NCBI GenBank assembly: GCA_034770075.1
Contig: CM068383.1
Span: 44,907,222 to 44,971,221 of the forward strand
Direction: 5' to 3'
Length of the DNA stretch: 64,000 nucleotides
From: Aralia elata
Lineage: Eukaryota > Streptophyta > Magnoliopsida > Apiales > Araliaceae
Shown here: positions 21,402 to 33,750 of the stretch, one piece after another
Layout of the letters: every line of letters begins with the position of its first letter
Position numbering within the stretch: the first letter of the stretch is position 1
Position numbers and translations under genes: made by a program
The notes under the pieces: model-generated
What the model was told of the DNA's origin: nothing
Seen by the model: only the letters and a program-made list of their open reading frames with translations
Databases searched by the model: none

Positions 21402-22550
21402 TTAACTTGAGCTCTGCTGCCGAACATTTCTGGATATCTGAAATATCAAATAAACTTGATCCTGCTGTAACTTCTTTGGATTTACTTGACCCTTTAATTG
21501 AAGTGGATCGTACTGGAGTAACTGGGAATTCTTAAGAACGTAACCAACAATTTTACTGACGTCAATCTTGTCCCACCATTTGATGAAGAACAACCTGACA
21601 ACTGTGGGGACTGAGCAAATACTGGTTGCTGCTGAGGATTGACCAATGTCTGACTTAAATTCAATTTCAATTGTAGGTGTATGAATTTCATACTGCCACT
21701 TAAGAATCCATGGAACTTTATATTTGCTGACAAATTGAAGTGTAATCGGAATACTATCAAATTGTGGATTATGAGGACATTTACAACTAAAATGAGTGAC
21801 TGTATTTTCTAACTCTTTTGGGAAAATTTCTAAGTCTGATCCGTGTTTGGACCACCATCGGTTGAACCACAATGGGAAATGAGACTTAAATTTTTGATCA
21901 AATTGCACGAACCATGAGTGACCAAACGATTGGGTCTGGTATAGAAAAATATTATCCCATGCTTCAATGTAATCATAGTAGTTGAACTGAAGATCTTGAT
22001 TATCTAACTGTTTAAGATCAGAGGGGTGGTTTCCCCAATCTGCCATTACAATTATTTGTTTAATGTATAGGGAATGGTAAATTGCTTTTGAACTATCATT
22101 CCTATCATAGATAGGTTTAATGAAAACTGACTCAGTTTGAACTAAAATATCTTTATAGTAAGCAAGGTTTTTGAAGGTGGCTTTTGGAAGGAAGTGCCAG
22201 CCAGGAGGAAAGAATTGGGCGGCAAGTCTAACTGGGTCTTCTTTAAATTTCATATGGGGCTCAATATGAAATAGTTTCTGTTGCGAAATAGGGATATAAG
22301 GGGAATTTTGACTAGTGTTGGGCCTTGGGTTATTGGTTTGAATACAACCAAACAGATCAACTGGTTTGGGTTGACTTGCAAGGACTGAGCTGTATGGTTT
22401 TGGGATTGTTCCTAAAACCTGAAATTTGCTAACTAATGGGGCCGTGGAACTTGGGTTAACTAGGAAAGGAACCATGGCTCCCTTTTGTTGACTTGAACTA
22501 GTTGGGCCAGTTTGGCCGGCCGTTTGTTTTCCACTATTTCTGACACTCAT
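21402..22550 (-). CDS. Endogenous pararetrovirus second ORF, florendovirus-like, function unknown
   Basis: An uninterrupted 382-codon frame. Its ATG overlaps the stop of the preceding RNase H frame as ATGA (22550-22547), an arrangement that suggests coupled termination-reinitiation. The first 60 residues are Ser/Pro/Gln-rich and probably disordered. The centre (about 100-330) is rich in aromatic residues, with runs such as FFPPGWHFLP, HSWFVQF and PLWFNRWWSKHG. I recognise no enzyme motif. A two-ORF genome with a downstream protein of unknown role is known for florendoviruses, which are found as endogenous copies in many flowering plants. The assignment rests on this layout and the neighbouring RNase H. 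Confidence 0.65.
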   Translation of the reverse strand: MSVRNSGKQTAGQTGPTSSSQQKGAMVPFLVNPSSTAPLVSKFQVLGTIPKPYSSVLASQPKPVDLFGCIQTNNPRPNTSQNSPYIPISQQKLFHIEPHMKFKEDPVRLAAQFFPPGWHFLPKATFKNLAYYKDILVQTESVFIKPIYDRNDSSKAIYHSLYIKQIIVMADWGNHPSDLKQLDNQDLQFNYYDYIEAWDNIFLYQTQSFGHSWFVQFDQKFKSHFPLWFNRWWSKHGSDLEIFPKELENTVTHFSCKCPHNPQFDSIPITLQFVSKYKVPWILKWQYEIHTPTIEIEFKSDIGQSSAATSICSVPTVVRLFFIKWWDKIDVSKIVGYVLKNSQLLQYDPLQLKGQVNPKKLQQDQVYLIFQISRNVRQQSSS

Positions 22551-22673
22551 TTGGGCTGACCTGATTCAATAAATTCTCGAGTTAGAAAGTCGGGAATAGA
22601 ATTGTCTTCACCTTTAATATATTCTATATCAAATTCAAAGATGCTGAGTAGAGATTGCCATCTGGCGAAAATA
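22547..22673 (-). pseudogene. Pararetrovirus RNase H, C-terminal end
   Basis: The minus strand encodes the end of a caulimovirid RNase H (FARWQ ... IEYIKG ... PDFLTREF), ending in TGA at 22549-22547. Its other part lies 41 kb away at 63718-64000, separated by the C insertion and its target duplication AAATA. Confidence 0.75.
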
Positions 22674-25491
22674 TGTAACGACCCCAAAATTCATACAATT
22701 CAACTCTCAACATCGGTCGTTATCAATACATCGTCGTTCTAACTTTACAACAATATCCAATATTAAACTTAATAAAAATGCGGAATAATTTAAACTTTTC
22801 TATTACAAATTATTTTCGATCCCAAAATTCTCAACCTTTACATCTAAATATCTTAGAATCATGTTAATTTCATGATTCACCTTGTTAAACTTACTATAAA
22901 AATTTACACCTCAATATAAACTTTACAACTCAACATAAATACAATTTATACATCATTAAATACATTACTCAAAACCTTAATCATAGTTCAAAAAATATAA
23001 ATTTTAAGGTAAACATTTGTTCCTCATGCATTATGTCTGATTCACGTCATTTAGGTAGCACATAACTTTACTTTGAATCCTTAACCTACAAAAATGGTTA
23101 TTTGCAAGAATGAGCTCAATAGCTCAGCAAAATCTAACAGTTTGCATGCATCACGTAGCACATAATTATCATGCTTATCTAACATAATGTAAACATCTGG
23201 ATAAATATAACTTACATGTTGTACGTCACATATCAAATGTTGATTGAATTCCATAATTCAATCAACATTCTTTACTCAATCAAGGAAGTCATATGTTGAC
23301 TTTAACAATTCATACTTACAATACATGTAACATGTCATGCTCTTACAGTATAAAATTTAAAGCAATTAATCATCGAGTTCACAAAACAACTAGGAACGAA
23401 AGACTTGCCTGGTTCGTAGATTATCATTTATCGTAACCAGCTTATGTTTATCTGCACTTCATGTATCCTACACGATATATATAATCATGTACATGATTTG
23501 TTAGCCACATATCAACACTTAGAATTAATTCTACTTAACATTTCAAGATCCTTCACTTTATTCTCTTTACAATTCCTAAGCTAGGAATTAAGTTCCATTA
23601 GGGCTCCTTGTAAACCTTCATTTTATTGCGTCTCGCTTAAATCGATACTTAACCACTGGCTAAGTTTTAAACTTTTTTCTACATTAGATGTGTAATGGTT
23701 ATAAGTAATTCTTGTTTAGGGTAACATATGATAACCAAAAAGAAAAGAATTAAAAAAAATAGGAAAAATTTTCCATTTCTGCAATTCTCGCCGGGGCGAG
23801 AAAATTATAACATGAAACTCTCGCCGGGGCGAGCTCTCGCCGGGGCGAGAAATTCCCTAACAAAAACCTCGCCGAGGCGAGACATCTGATTTCCAGATTC
23901 TGCAGTTCGCGAACTGCAGAATTTCAAAGCCAAAAATTCCCAATTCCTTCATCCAATAGGCAATTTACGCATACCCAGACTTCATACATAATGTAAAACT
24001 AAAACCTAACATGTGTACAGTGATTCTAACAACATAAATTGCTTAAATAACAAATTTTAAAGACCTAAAATCAAAGTTCATGCTAGTTTTTCATATTTGA
24101 ACAAATTTAACGAATCAAACTCTCACGAATTCGTTTCTTCACCAATTTGATTGACTTAACTTGCAACGTTTTCGTTTCTCAGAATACTAACACAATCCAT
24201 TATCAATTACAAACTTTATACATGAATTAACTATTAATTTTAGTCTCAAAATAGACTAAAATATACATATTACTACAAAACTCAATTTTCTTATTCTAAT
24301 TCATTTTTTCATGAATTTGATAACTCCAAAATTATATATAAACACCAAATAACGGATTAAGCATGCTTATAAACATATATTACCAATACTTCATCAAATC
24401 CTTCAACTAAAAATCCATTTTAAAGAAACCTCAATGAATATGAAATTAACAACTCAAAGCTAGATTATTACCTTTGATTCTTGCTTAGGTTATCTAGATG
24501 ATGACAAGAATTGCTTGCTAAATCTTCTTCCTTCTCTTGATTTCTCAAGTGCCTTCTCAATTTCACAGAGAATCCTTTTTCTCTCACTTTCTCTCTTCCT
24601 CCCTTCTTTGTGTTCTCTCTTCTCCAGACTTAGGAGAATAACGTAAAAAAATAAAACCTCTCCTTTAGTCAGTTACAAAAAAAAGGGTCTCTAGGCCATG
24701 TTTGGCTAGAACCCAATTAAACCTCCTTTCTTTATTTTAATATTTTTTTTAATATGATAAACCATGTCACACTTAAATATAATTTTATTTAATAAAATAA
24801 TTTTGTTTAATAAAATCATCCTTCACTTAATAAATAATTTTATTGAGTAAAATTATTCATCCTCTCATTTAATAAATTACCAACATCTATGCATAATAAA
24901 ACAAGCATCAAAAATATTAAAATATTTATCTTCACCTTACTTAATATTCTTATACAAATAAATTATCACACAATATACTCATCAAATATTTATTTTATTA
25001 AATAATCATTCCAATTAAAACATTTATTCTTCTCAATAAATATTTTATCCATTTACGACATTCACGATCGTAATACACTAGCATGTAACATATTATTTTC
25101 TCGTTTTATCAAAACAAATATTAATTCACTATTTCAATTAAGTGAATTATTCACATTATTATGAAATACAATCCATAACAATTTCATTACTAACAAGGCA
25201 TAATAATTAAAATATATTATTTCATAATATAATTTCAATTTAATAACATTCAGTTATTATCCTTTTGTAACAATTTCATTTACTATCATCAATGGTTTAA
25301 TTTACCATTAAACCTCATTTTTTTCCAATATAAGAATATATGTATTCCTCTTCTATATTCACACAAAATCACATATTTCACAGCATATAACACATATAAA
25401 AATATATATATTCGAACCCGACATATCTCATAATAAGAATTTTATTCGCTAAATTCTTATTTAATAATTCCTGAAAATTCGGGTTGTCACA
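22674..25491 (-). repeat. 3' LTR of element C (2818 bp)
   Basis: Starts and ends TG...CA and matches 42753-43407 plus 61562-63712 closely. It holds three copies of the palindrome CTCGCCGGGGCGAG and a variant at about 23787-23881. AT-rich outside that island; no gene. Confidence 0.93.
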
Positions 25492-25504
25492 TCCTTCCCT
25501 CCTT
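25492..25504 (-). other. Element C polypurine tract
   Basis: The minus strand reads AAGGAGGGAAGGA directly in front of the LTR. Confidence 0.75.
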
Positions 25505-25535
25505 ATAAGGATTCCGTCCTCGGAATCAACGACAC

Positions 25536-27046
25536 TGATGAGTGGGTTTTATACCTACGAATTAGTTATCTTTTGAACTCAATTCTTTGCTATCCTTAGG
25601 TGTTTATAGTATCTATTTACTTGTTTTATGCTTTTGTTGTGCAGAGAACAGTTGTGGACGATCGTGGCGGTTTTTAGCAAGTCCAGGGGCAAAAGAGTAA
25701 TTTCCGCAGGACATGAGACCTCGCCGCGGCGAGCTCCCCAGGCCATTTTCCTCGTCGGGGTGAGCTCTCGTCGGGGCGAGCCTCCAAGGCTTAAAACTTC
25801 GCCGGGGCGAGCCCTCGCCGGGGCGGGCTCCCCATGCTGTTTTTCTAGCCGGGGCGAGAGTGCGTTTTGCTGGTGCGGCTTGCTTTGTATGTTCTGCATT
25901 TGTGGCGCACTAGAGGAGGAAATTCAGGAACGGGAAAATAAGGAGAGAGAGAGGAATTATCAGGCATCCAGGGAGTTGGTATTGCATCAATTAAAGCTTG
26001 GCTATACATATTGAAAAAGCTAGGGTTTGGAGCTAAAAAGAGAAGAAGAACTACACCACACCAATTCGGGATTCTTATCACAAAAAGGGTGTATCTTCAT
26101 ATGTTTTAGTTCTTCTTTCTTATTTTGTAACTTCAACCATGTACTATAATCAGATTATGATGTTATTGAGATTTAATATGAGCTAAACTCTTCATTCTAA
26201 GATTGCAATGGAACCCAACTTGTAGTTTAAATTGAATGCTTTCTCGTGAATGGTAATTAGGCATTTTGTGAATTGGAGTTTATAACCTTTGATTAAGGAT
26301 TAATTGCTTGGCCCGTAATTACTTTGGTAACTTATATGGAATTGAGAGAGGAAGTATAAGTTGAGACCTAGTTATGAATTCATGTGAAAATTAGAGGTTC
26401 TTTATGGATAATGTATGAGATTATGTGACGTGAGTCTTATGTATTATTCTTGAGGGTTAATAATTTGATTGTATTTAGGATAAACATATACCTAAATACC
26501 ACATGTATCCAATTGAGAATCCGTGTTTAATGATTTCTACTGTGAAAGTTGGTAATTGATAGAATGGTTAATGGGATTTTACGTGACATGTGTCTTATTA
26601 ATTGTTCTTGATATGAGATTCTTGCTAGTGTGTAGAATAGAAATATATCTATACACCACAATAGAAAATACGTATTCGACCATCGAGAGAGGCTTATATA
26701 TACTTGTGATTTCTCGGATAGCAATTCTTATGTTCTAATTTACCAAACAAGAGAGAGTATGATGTTTAAATGAAGAGTTGGGGGATATTGTAATCTTAGA
26801 CCTTTTTATCTTGAACTTTATCCGTGTTAGTAAAACCTTGCTTTCTAAATTGTCTTTATTTTAGTTATAATCAACAACAAACACAAACCATATTGTTATT
26901 GTTTAAATTAGATTGATTTTACATGCGATTGATATTTGGCAATTATTTAACATAATTCCTCGTGGGTTCGACACTTTACTTATCTTATATTACTTGTGGA
27001 CCGCGTATACTTGCGCGTGTTTTATTGATTGCGAAATCGAGCAACA
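25536..27046 (+). mobile_element. Solo LTR of the Athila-like family, TSD GACAC/TACAC
   Basis: Starts TGATGAGTGGG and ends GAGCAACA. Its second half is similar to 5200-6054. The flanks GACAC (25531-25535) and TACAC (27047-27051) are a target duplication with one mismatch, which suggests an older event. GC-rich palindromes of the CTCGCCGGGGCGAG type lie at about 25720-25862, upstream of a TATA-like TATACATA near 26002. No internal element sequence is present. Confidence 0.82.
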
Positions 27047-27273
27047 TACACCTCCCTTACTCAGTTTCCAATAATTCTCTTTAAGGATTCAGTCCTCGGA
27101 ACCAACGAAACCTCCCTTACTCAGTTTCCAATAATTCTCTTTCATAACTATTATTGAATAACTTAACGCATTACCTTAGTCTAGGATTTATTTCATTCTC
27201 TTCACTTAAACTTGGAACACTTCGAGTGTTATATATTCTTTAACCTTCTAACGCATTCATTGCATATCATACT
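27047..27273 (-). other. Interior of element C with a 60-bp tandem duplication
   Basis: The text ACCTCCCTTACTCAGTTTCC starts at 27050 and again at about 27110; with the sequence before it (GGATTC..GTCCTCGGAA) this is a unit of about 60 bp present twice. The solo LTR was inserted into the first unit. The region ends with ATACT, the left target duplication of element A. Confidence 0.7.
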
Positions 27274-30200
27274 TGTAGACACCCAAATTTTGCACGTCGT
27301 ATACTAACCCTGACAGGAGGGCAAATTCGGCAAATGAACCGGCCTACGAGAGCAAAGGATGGACAAGTACGGACATTCGACGCCACCGCGACGATTTACA
27401 ACCGAAACCGACGTGACAACAAGGCTGTCCGAAATAAGCATTCCCGAATGATGTAGCACGTCTCCCAGTAATTCCCGAACTGCAAAATACGAGCCTGTCG
27501 GCGAAAACCGACGTCACGACACGAGAATCGAGGCGTAGCACGAAAATCGAGAAAGTCAAGCCAGCCAGCCGCGGATTGATCTGCGGCCAATGAGTGCGCC
27601 TTTTAAAAACACGGAACTCGAAACACGGAAACCGAAAATCAGCTGAGTGGATGGTGGGCGGCCAGCCAGCCGCAGATCAATCTGTGGCCAGCCGCAGATC
27701 AATCTGTGGCCAGCCGCAGATCAATCTGCGGCTGCCCTTGGCAGCCTATTTCAGCTCATTCCTTCATTCAGCGTCCAAGAGGTTGACAGGAGCAGTTTTG
27801 AAGAAGAAAGAAGGGAAAAACAGCAGCAAAAAGAGCTTGGGAAAGGAGAGATGATGAGTGTGTTTTATATACACAAATTGGGTACTTTTAGCCTTAATAA
27901 TTTGTAAGTCTTTAGCTATTTCGTTTGGTTTTATGTGTTTTCATCTTATTGTTGTGCAATGTAGTTTTTTATTACTTTTATATGTATTTGTGTGCTTTTA
28001 TGTGTTTTTACGTTGTTTTGTAGGTATTGAAATAAAGGCCTCTTGGATCGTTGTGTTTTTGACTCGAATTTGGCATTCTAGGTGCTTGTTTCTCAATTTG
28101 ACCCATGATGCAATCCGAATCTCTCAAAACTCAAAGAACGAAAGTTGTAGATTTTGATCTTAGCTTTCCAGAACATCCAGAATCATCCAATTTGAAGTTC
28201 GTATGAGAGAGTTATGGTCATTTTACCATCGGATTTTGCATGAATTTTACACAGCAGCTGCTTCCAGACCATTTTGAGCCTTGTGCCGGCCATTATCTCG
28301 ACGAGCTCTGGTTATGGAAGTTGTAGAGCTACTTCTTAGCTTTCCATAGCCTACTTAATCGCCTAAATTCGAGTTCGGACGAAGAAGTTATGACCATTTT
28401 ACCAAAAGACGTCGAAGCTGAATCAGGATACAGGAAGCTGAAGCCAAGGAAGCTCGCCGGGGCGAGAATTTTAGGCTTATTTTGGCGCCGGGGCGAGCTC
28501 ACCTGTAGCTATGCAGAAAGTGCGATTTTTGGTCCAAAACTCGGGAATAAGCTAGGTTTTTGGAGACCCATCTCTTATAACACCAAGGAGGCGGCTGAAA
28601 CTTACATTCTAACACCATCTAACACTTCTAACATCAATTCTAGAGAGAGGGAGGCTTCCATAAACATCAAATTAAGAGGAAAAATCTGCAATACAAGGCA
28701 ATTTTCAGCAAAGTCTAAGGAACAAGAAGAGCAAGGAGTATCAAATCTTGAAGGAAAGCTAGAGAACAAGAATCAACCCATCAAGCAACCATTGAATATC
28801 TTCCTAAGGGGTTTTATCATTCTATCTCTAGTATTCTCTTCTTAATTTGTAATTCTATCATGATGTATAGATCAAATTTGATGTTTATTGTAATTCCCAT
28901 GAACTAGAACTAATTTTCTAAGATTTCAATGGAACCCAATACATAGTTTGAATTGAATGCTCTCTCTTTAATGTTGGTTAATTATTTGTGATTGGATATC
29001 ATAATTTGTGCTTTATATATTAATTACCTAGCTAGTAATTACCTTGGGAACTTATATGGAATTGAGAGAGGAAGTATAGGTTGAGACCTTGTTATGATAT
29101 CATGTGAAAATTAGATATTCCTATGGGTAATTTATGAAATTAAGTGACGTGTGTGTTTTATTTATTACCCTCATGAATGGATAATTTGATTGTATTTAGG
29201 ATAGACATATACCTAAATACCACATGTATCCATTTGAGAATCATGCTTAATGATTTCCATTGCGAAAGTTGGTAATTGATAGGGTGATTAATGAGATTTG
29301 GTGACACGTGTCTTGTTGATTATTCTTGATATTGGATTCTTGCTAGTGTGTAGAATAGAGATATTTATACACCGCATTGGGAAATACGTATTTGACCATC
29401 GAGAGAGGCTTGTATATACTTGTAAATTCTCGGATAACAATCCTTGTGATTTAACTAGTTGAAAAGAGAGAGTTAGGATATTCAAGTGAAGTGTTGGGGG
29501 AAATTGTGATCTTAGACTTGTTAATATTTGATTTCATTATCTTAAAGCTTTCCATAGTTCTTTGATTATTTGTTATCGTTATTAATGCAAAACAACAAAA
29601 ACAATTGTCATTTGTTTAAATAAGATTGAAATGATAAAAGATTAGTACTTGGAGAAGACTAGTAATAATTCCTCGTGGGATCGATACTTTACTTACTCTT
29701 TATTACTTGTTGACCGCGTATACTTGCGCGTAAATTGTCGTTATATAAATCGGACAACAAGAGAAAAGAGAGAAAAAAGAGAGGAATTAAACTCTTTTGA
29801 TTAGAATGTATAACATACAACTCCTACACTATTCAATATACGAATTTTATACGCATCGTGGTGTCATTTGCAAGGTGAAATAACCTTCTTTTATAGCATT
29901 TTTGTTATATCATTTTGTTAATCTTCTTGTCAATTGGGTTATGTGAAATGTAGTTTTTTTTGTATATTGTTGTGGATCCATGGATTGAGGACTATTAGTG
30001 AGGGTTCCAAATGGAACGAAATTCTTCCTAATGGCCCGATGATATCCATTTGATGATTTTTAGCTCGTTATAGCGATGTAGCAATTTTGGATGTGAGCCT
30101 AGGAACGCGACCCCGTGGTCCAAATCCGATGATGGACATTTTTGGGTGTATGTAATAGGGCCGATCTACCCTCTATTGTAAATATGTAATTGTCGGGCCT

Positions 30201-31221
30201 TAAAGCGATACCAAGTCGAAAATCGGGTTTAAGGCCCCGTAATAGTGAAATATGTGATTGTGGGCGTTGGGGTTATTTGGATGGCTTACATGCCCATGAA
30301 TAGCCCCTACGCGTGTTTATGCTTGATTTGATTTGCAACACAAAAAATTGATTTCAAGTTAAACGATGAAGATTTCTATAAAATCAATCAAAGTAGGTTA
30401 TTAGCACCACGAGGTTAAAATTTGGAAATGCTAATGAATGTCGATTCCTATTTAACGAGAAGGCTAAAGAAAAAAATCGTTCTCAAACATCACAAAAATG
30501 ATTTTATAAAAATAAGTAACGTTTTATTAAATCTTTGTGCATAGGGTTAAAGAGATCCTAGAAGTTGCCCATCATGTTATTTACGAAAGCAACGTATAGA
30601 TCTCGATTCCTATTTCGACGAAGGTTTAGAAAACTCTTGTTTTTGCCAAAACGACACCTAATGAAAATCTCATGGTTTTTGACAATTAAAATCAAGCATT
30701 TCACATAAAGCTTTCTCGTATAAACCAAAAGACATTCTAAGGCATTCTCAAAAGAAAACACGACTTTTTCATAAAAAACCCAAATGGTTTCTTCATGCAA
30801 ACTCACCACGACATTCACATAGGCACACACACACACGCGCGCACATACACACACATTCAAGAATTAAAGGATAGGAAAAGCATCAAGATTGCGGTAACCG
30901 TGTTTCACGGAAGTCAGGGGGTACCTAACACCTTCCCCTCGCTTAAGAAAGCCCCCGAACTCTATGAATCTCGGTTCGCAGACCAATTAATTCGGAGTCA
31001 CATATGAGCCAGCGATTTATAAAAAACAAAAACTCGGATGAGTTGGTACATCCATTTCAAATATACCAACTGACGACTCTAGTTAATTGACTCATCATAA
31101 AAAACGATCTTTCAAAACCCCGTCGACATTAATGCCGACCTTTTCCCAAAATCATCTAATAAAAGGCTAAAATTGGAAAGGGTAAACATCGCAAAGGAAG
31201 CGATTCCTCCTGGCCTCGACA
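27274..31221 (+). repeat. 5' LTR of element A, split by a solo LTR
   Basis: Parts 27274-27851 and 29760(29765)-31221 together make about 2.03 kb and match the 3' LTR at 38130-40127. The inverted-repeat motif GCCGCAGAT..ATCTGTGGC is present three times in tandem (27669-27735), against once in the 3' LTR. A CA/CG-rich microsatellite is at about 30825-30855. No gene. Confidence 0.9.
27852..29759 (+). mobile_element. Solo LTR of the Athila-like family, TSD AGAGA
   Basis: Starts TGATGAGTGTG, ends GGACAACA (1908 bp), and is flanked by AGAGA at 27847-27851 and 29760-29764. The uninterrupted sequence in the other LTR of A (around 38658) confirms the insertion. It shares its second half with 5200-6054 and carries two GC palindromes of the CGCCGGGGCGAG type at about 28453-28500. 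Confidence 0.93.
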
Positions 31222-31223
31222 GC

Positions 31224-31241
31224 TGGCGACTCTGCTGGGGA
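31224..31241 (+). other. Primer binding site, tRNA-Arg type
   Basis: TGGCGACTCTGCTGGGGA, two bases after the LTR end, fits the complement of a plant tRNA-Arg 3' end, the primer reported for Ogre elements. Identical to B's site at 59410-59427. Confidence 0.8.
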
Positions 31242-31943
31242 ACATTAGAGGGCTTAAGCCGCGTTCAAGTCTTGATGCTGTCCTATCTTTTAAAATTCAT
31301 GAATGTGTGTGTGCATGCGATATTTTGACCTGTTGTTGTGTGAATGTGTTTTACCAATAAATGAATGGTTGAATGGAATTGCTTTACCTTAAAGTAATCA
31401 TTTGCATACGGTGAGCACGATAAATGTGAATGTATGTTGAGAGTGTACCTCCTCTTGAGGCGAACCCGTCGGTTGCTTATTCTGGACTCGAAGGGGCTGC
31501 TCCCCGGAGATGGCTCAGGAAACGCACCACCCAGATCTGCTCCAATCGAAAGGATTCAGACGAGTAGATTGCGAAGATTTGGGGACCTTCATGCCGAAAA
31601 GCCCGCGAGAGTAACCCTAGGGTAGGTCAGCCTCTGATAAACCTAACGAAAGGGAAGCTTCTTCATGCCCTTTTATCGTTCAGTCAAATAAATAAATGTC
31701 ATGTAAATGGCATACAACTGTCATACCGACATCATCATAATAAATATGTCCTATATCATGTGATTACATCACCTGCACATATAAAGAGAATACTGACATG
31801 GTTTTGCAGGAAGGCAATCCATACCACGTACCAAGGTTTTCTAAAAATACTATCCTGTCATCAAACACTGACCTTGTTTTGCAGGATAAGATTAGAGAAC
31901 CTAAAAAAATAATAATAATAATAATAATAATAATCATGCATCA
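31242..31943 (+). other. 5' leader of element A
   Basis: Similar to the leader of element B (minus strand, about 59409-58990): both read GGGCTTAAGCCGCGTTCAAG after the primer site and share GCTGCTCCCCGGAGATGGCT and TAGATTGCGAAGATTTGG. After about 31680 the similarity is lost. An (AAT)n run is at about 31908-31935. No coding frame supported. Confidence 0.7.
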
Positions 31944-33690
31944 GTGTTGACATGCATCTGCCAACTTGTAACTGGCACAGTACTAAGAGGCCGTAAAGTC
32001 CATACTCCATCCATCCAAATGGCAGAGGCCGATAGCCATGAAATTACAGTTTTGCCACTCCAACAATACGGCCGAATACGAGGGATTCATCCTAGGACTG
32101 AGATTAGCCCCGGGAATGGGAATCAAAAGGATGATAGTAGTTGGAGACTCCGAATTGGTCATCCGGCAGGCCATGGGAATATACAGCACCAAAGGGCATA
32201 AACGGGACCTAGCTACGGGACTGCTGAGATATCTAGAAGCCGAAGAAGCCCACAGACAAATGAACGAAGTACATGGCGATGTGTGCGGAGCTCATATGAG
32301 CAGAACATTTTTGGCAAAGAAAATCATGTGAACGGGTCACTACTGGCTAACCATGAGAACTGATTGTGATGCTCATGTCAGGAAATGCCATCAATACCAG
32401 GTCCATGCCAATGCGATCCATGCACCTCCTAATGAGCTCCATTGCTTGACCTCACCGTGGCCAGTTGGACCGTGCAGCAGGTGATATCCAGGAAGGGGTA
32501 AATCCAGGAGTATGGCAGTGAATCCTGGCCAGTAGAAGATCAATGGGTTTTAAAATTCTGAGTTTTATTTCAAATCCCTGCACGCTCATGTCATTTTGTC
32601 ATATTATCCAAAAAGAAGATCATGTGCTGAAATGTTTTATATATATGACAAGCATTTTTGTTTTATGTTAGGTACCCCGATTTGAGGCATTCTAGCCTGA
32701 CAAGCGATAGGCCAAATTTGAAGGAGGATCACGATTTTGGTATAGAGCTAGATTTCGATCTGATGGGGATTGAGCAGGACGAGACAAATATCGACAATAC
32801 GCCTGACGAGATCAAAGGAGGGGTCGAGGATAATCCCAAACCCGACTTAGACCAAACCATCGCCATCAAACATCAGAACCCCTAACGATCACAAAGAACC
32901 CGGAGTAGGGGCAAATTCGACCTTAAAAAAAATAGCCGAGTTGTTGAGCCTGTATGGAGATATGTTCGCTTGGTCCCGCGGCGACGTGATTGGATTGTCC
33001 ACAGACGTTATAGGACATCGACTGCCCATCAAGGAGGGTTCGACCAATTAAGCACAAGTTGAGACCGTTGAAGCCTGAATGGAGGTTGAAAGTAAAGGAC
33101 AAGATTATCAAGCGGTTTAAAGCAGGAATCATCACGGTGTCTATTTACCCTGAATTGCTTTCTGACAGAATCCCAGTACCACAGCCTGGAGGAGAAGTAG
33201 GGGGCCGCATCAACTATAGAAATCTGAACGATGCCCTCAAGGAGGAGATATACGACAAATTCAAGATCAAACATTTTGATTCAGTCATTTACCGGTCCAA
33301 AATGAATGGGGCAGTGGGGGCTGCAATTAAAACACAGAGATGATCATGGGAAGAATGTCCGCCAACCATCGGGGATGGCCGGATTTATTGTCGCTCACCC
33401 TGCTTGCCTATCGAACCTCAGTTCGCACATTTACAGGGGCAGCCCCTTACGCATCTCCCGGGCATGCGACAAGAGGGTACGATCCCGTAAATTCAAAATA
33501 AACGATTTAGTCCTCAAAAGGATCGCGCCCTGCCAAGACGAAGCTATGGGGAATTTCGCTCTAAATTAAAAGGAGCCGTCAGGATAAAAAAATCCTCTCT
33601 GGGGAGCCCTCATCTTACAAGGAATGGACGGGAAGGCGTTCCCTAGCCCGTTAATTCTGACTCTGTGAAACAACTATGTAATCTAAAAAA
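31944..33690 (+). pseudogene. Shuffled pol remnants of element A
   Basis: Pieces read, in order: archaeal-type RNase H (SNNTAEYEGFILGLRLA, GDSELVIRQAMG; 32038-32205), a jump to the integrase zinc-binding region (HGDVCGAHMS ... HVRKCHQYQ; about 32260-32470), then the start of pol (LDFDLMGIEQDETN; 32658-32885), an RT N-terminal piece (LKPEWRLKVKDKIIKRF; 33059-33200), then integrase core end (KIKHFDSVIYRSKMNGAV; about 33250-33320) and the C-terminal tail (LVLKRIAPCQDEA; about 33507-33550). In element B these follow the order RT, RNase H, integrase. Stops and frameshifts are frequent. Nothing here can work as enzyme. Confidence 0.8.
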
Positions 33691-33750
33691 AAAATAAAAA
33701 TCAAAAATAAAAAATCAAAAAATCAAAAAAATCAAAAAATCAAAAATCCC
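33684..33750 (+). repeat. Low-complexity A/T/C-rich run (AAAAATC)n
   Basis: Irregular repeats of AAAAATC and AAAATAAAAATC. Confidence 0.85.

Noticed and set aside
31434..31625. Short frame in element A's leader, similar to 59112-59363 read in reverse
   Set aside because: It is conserved leader DNA; the frame is not kept in element B, so similarity at the nucleotide level does not indicate a protein.
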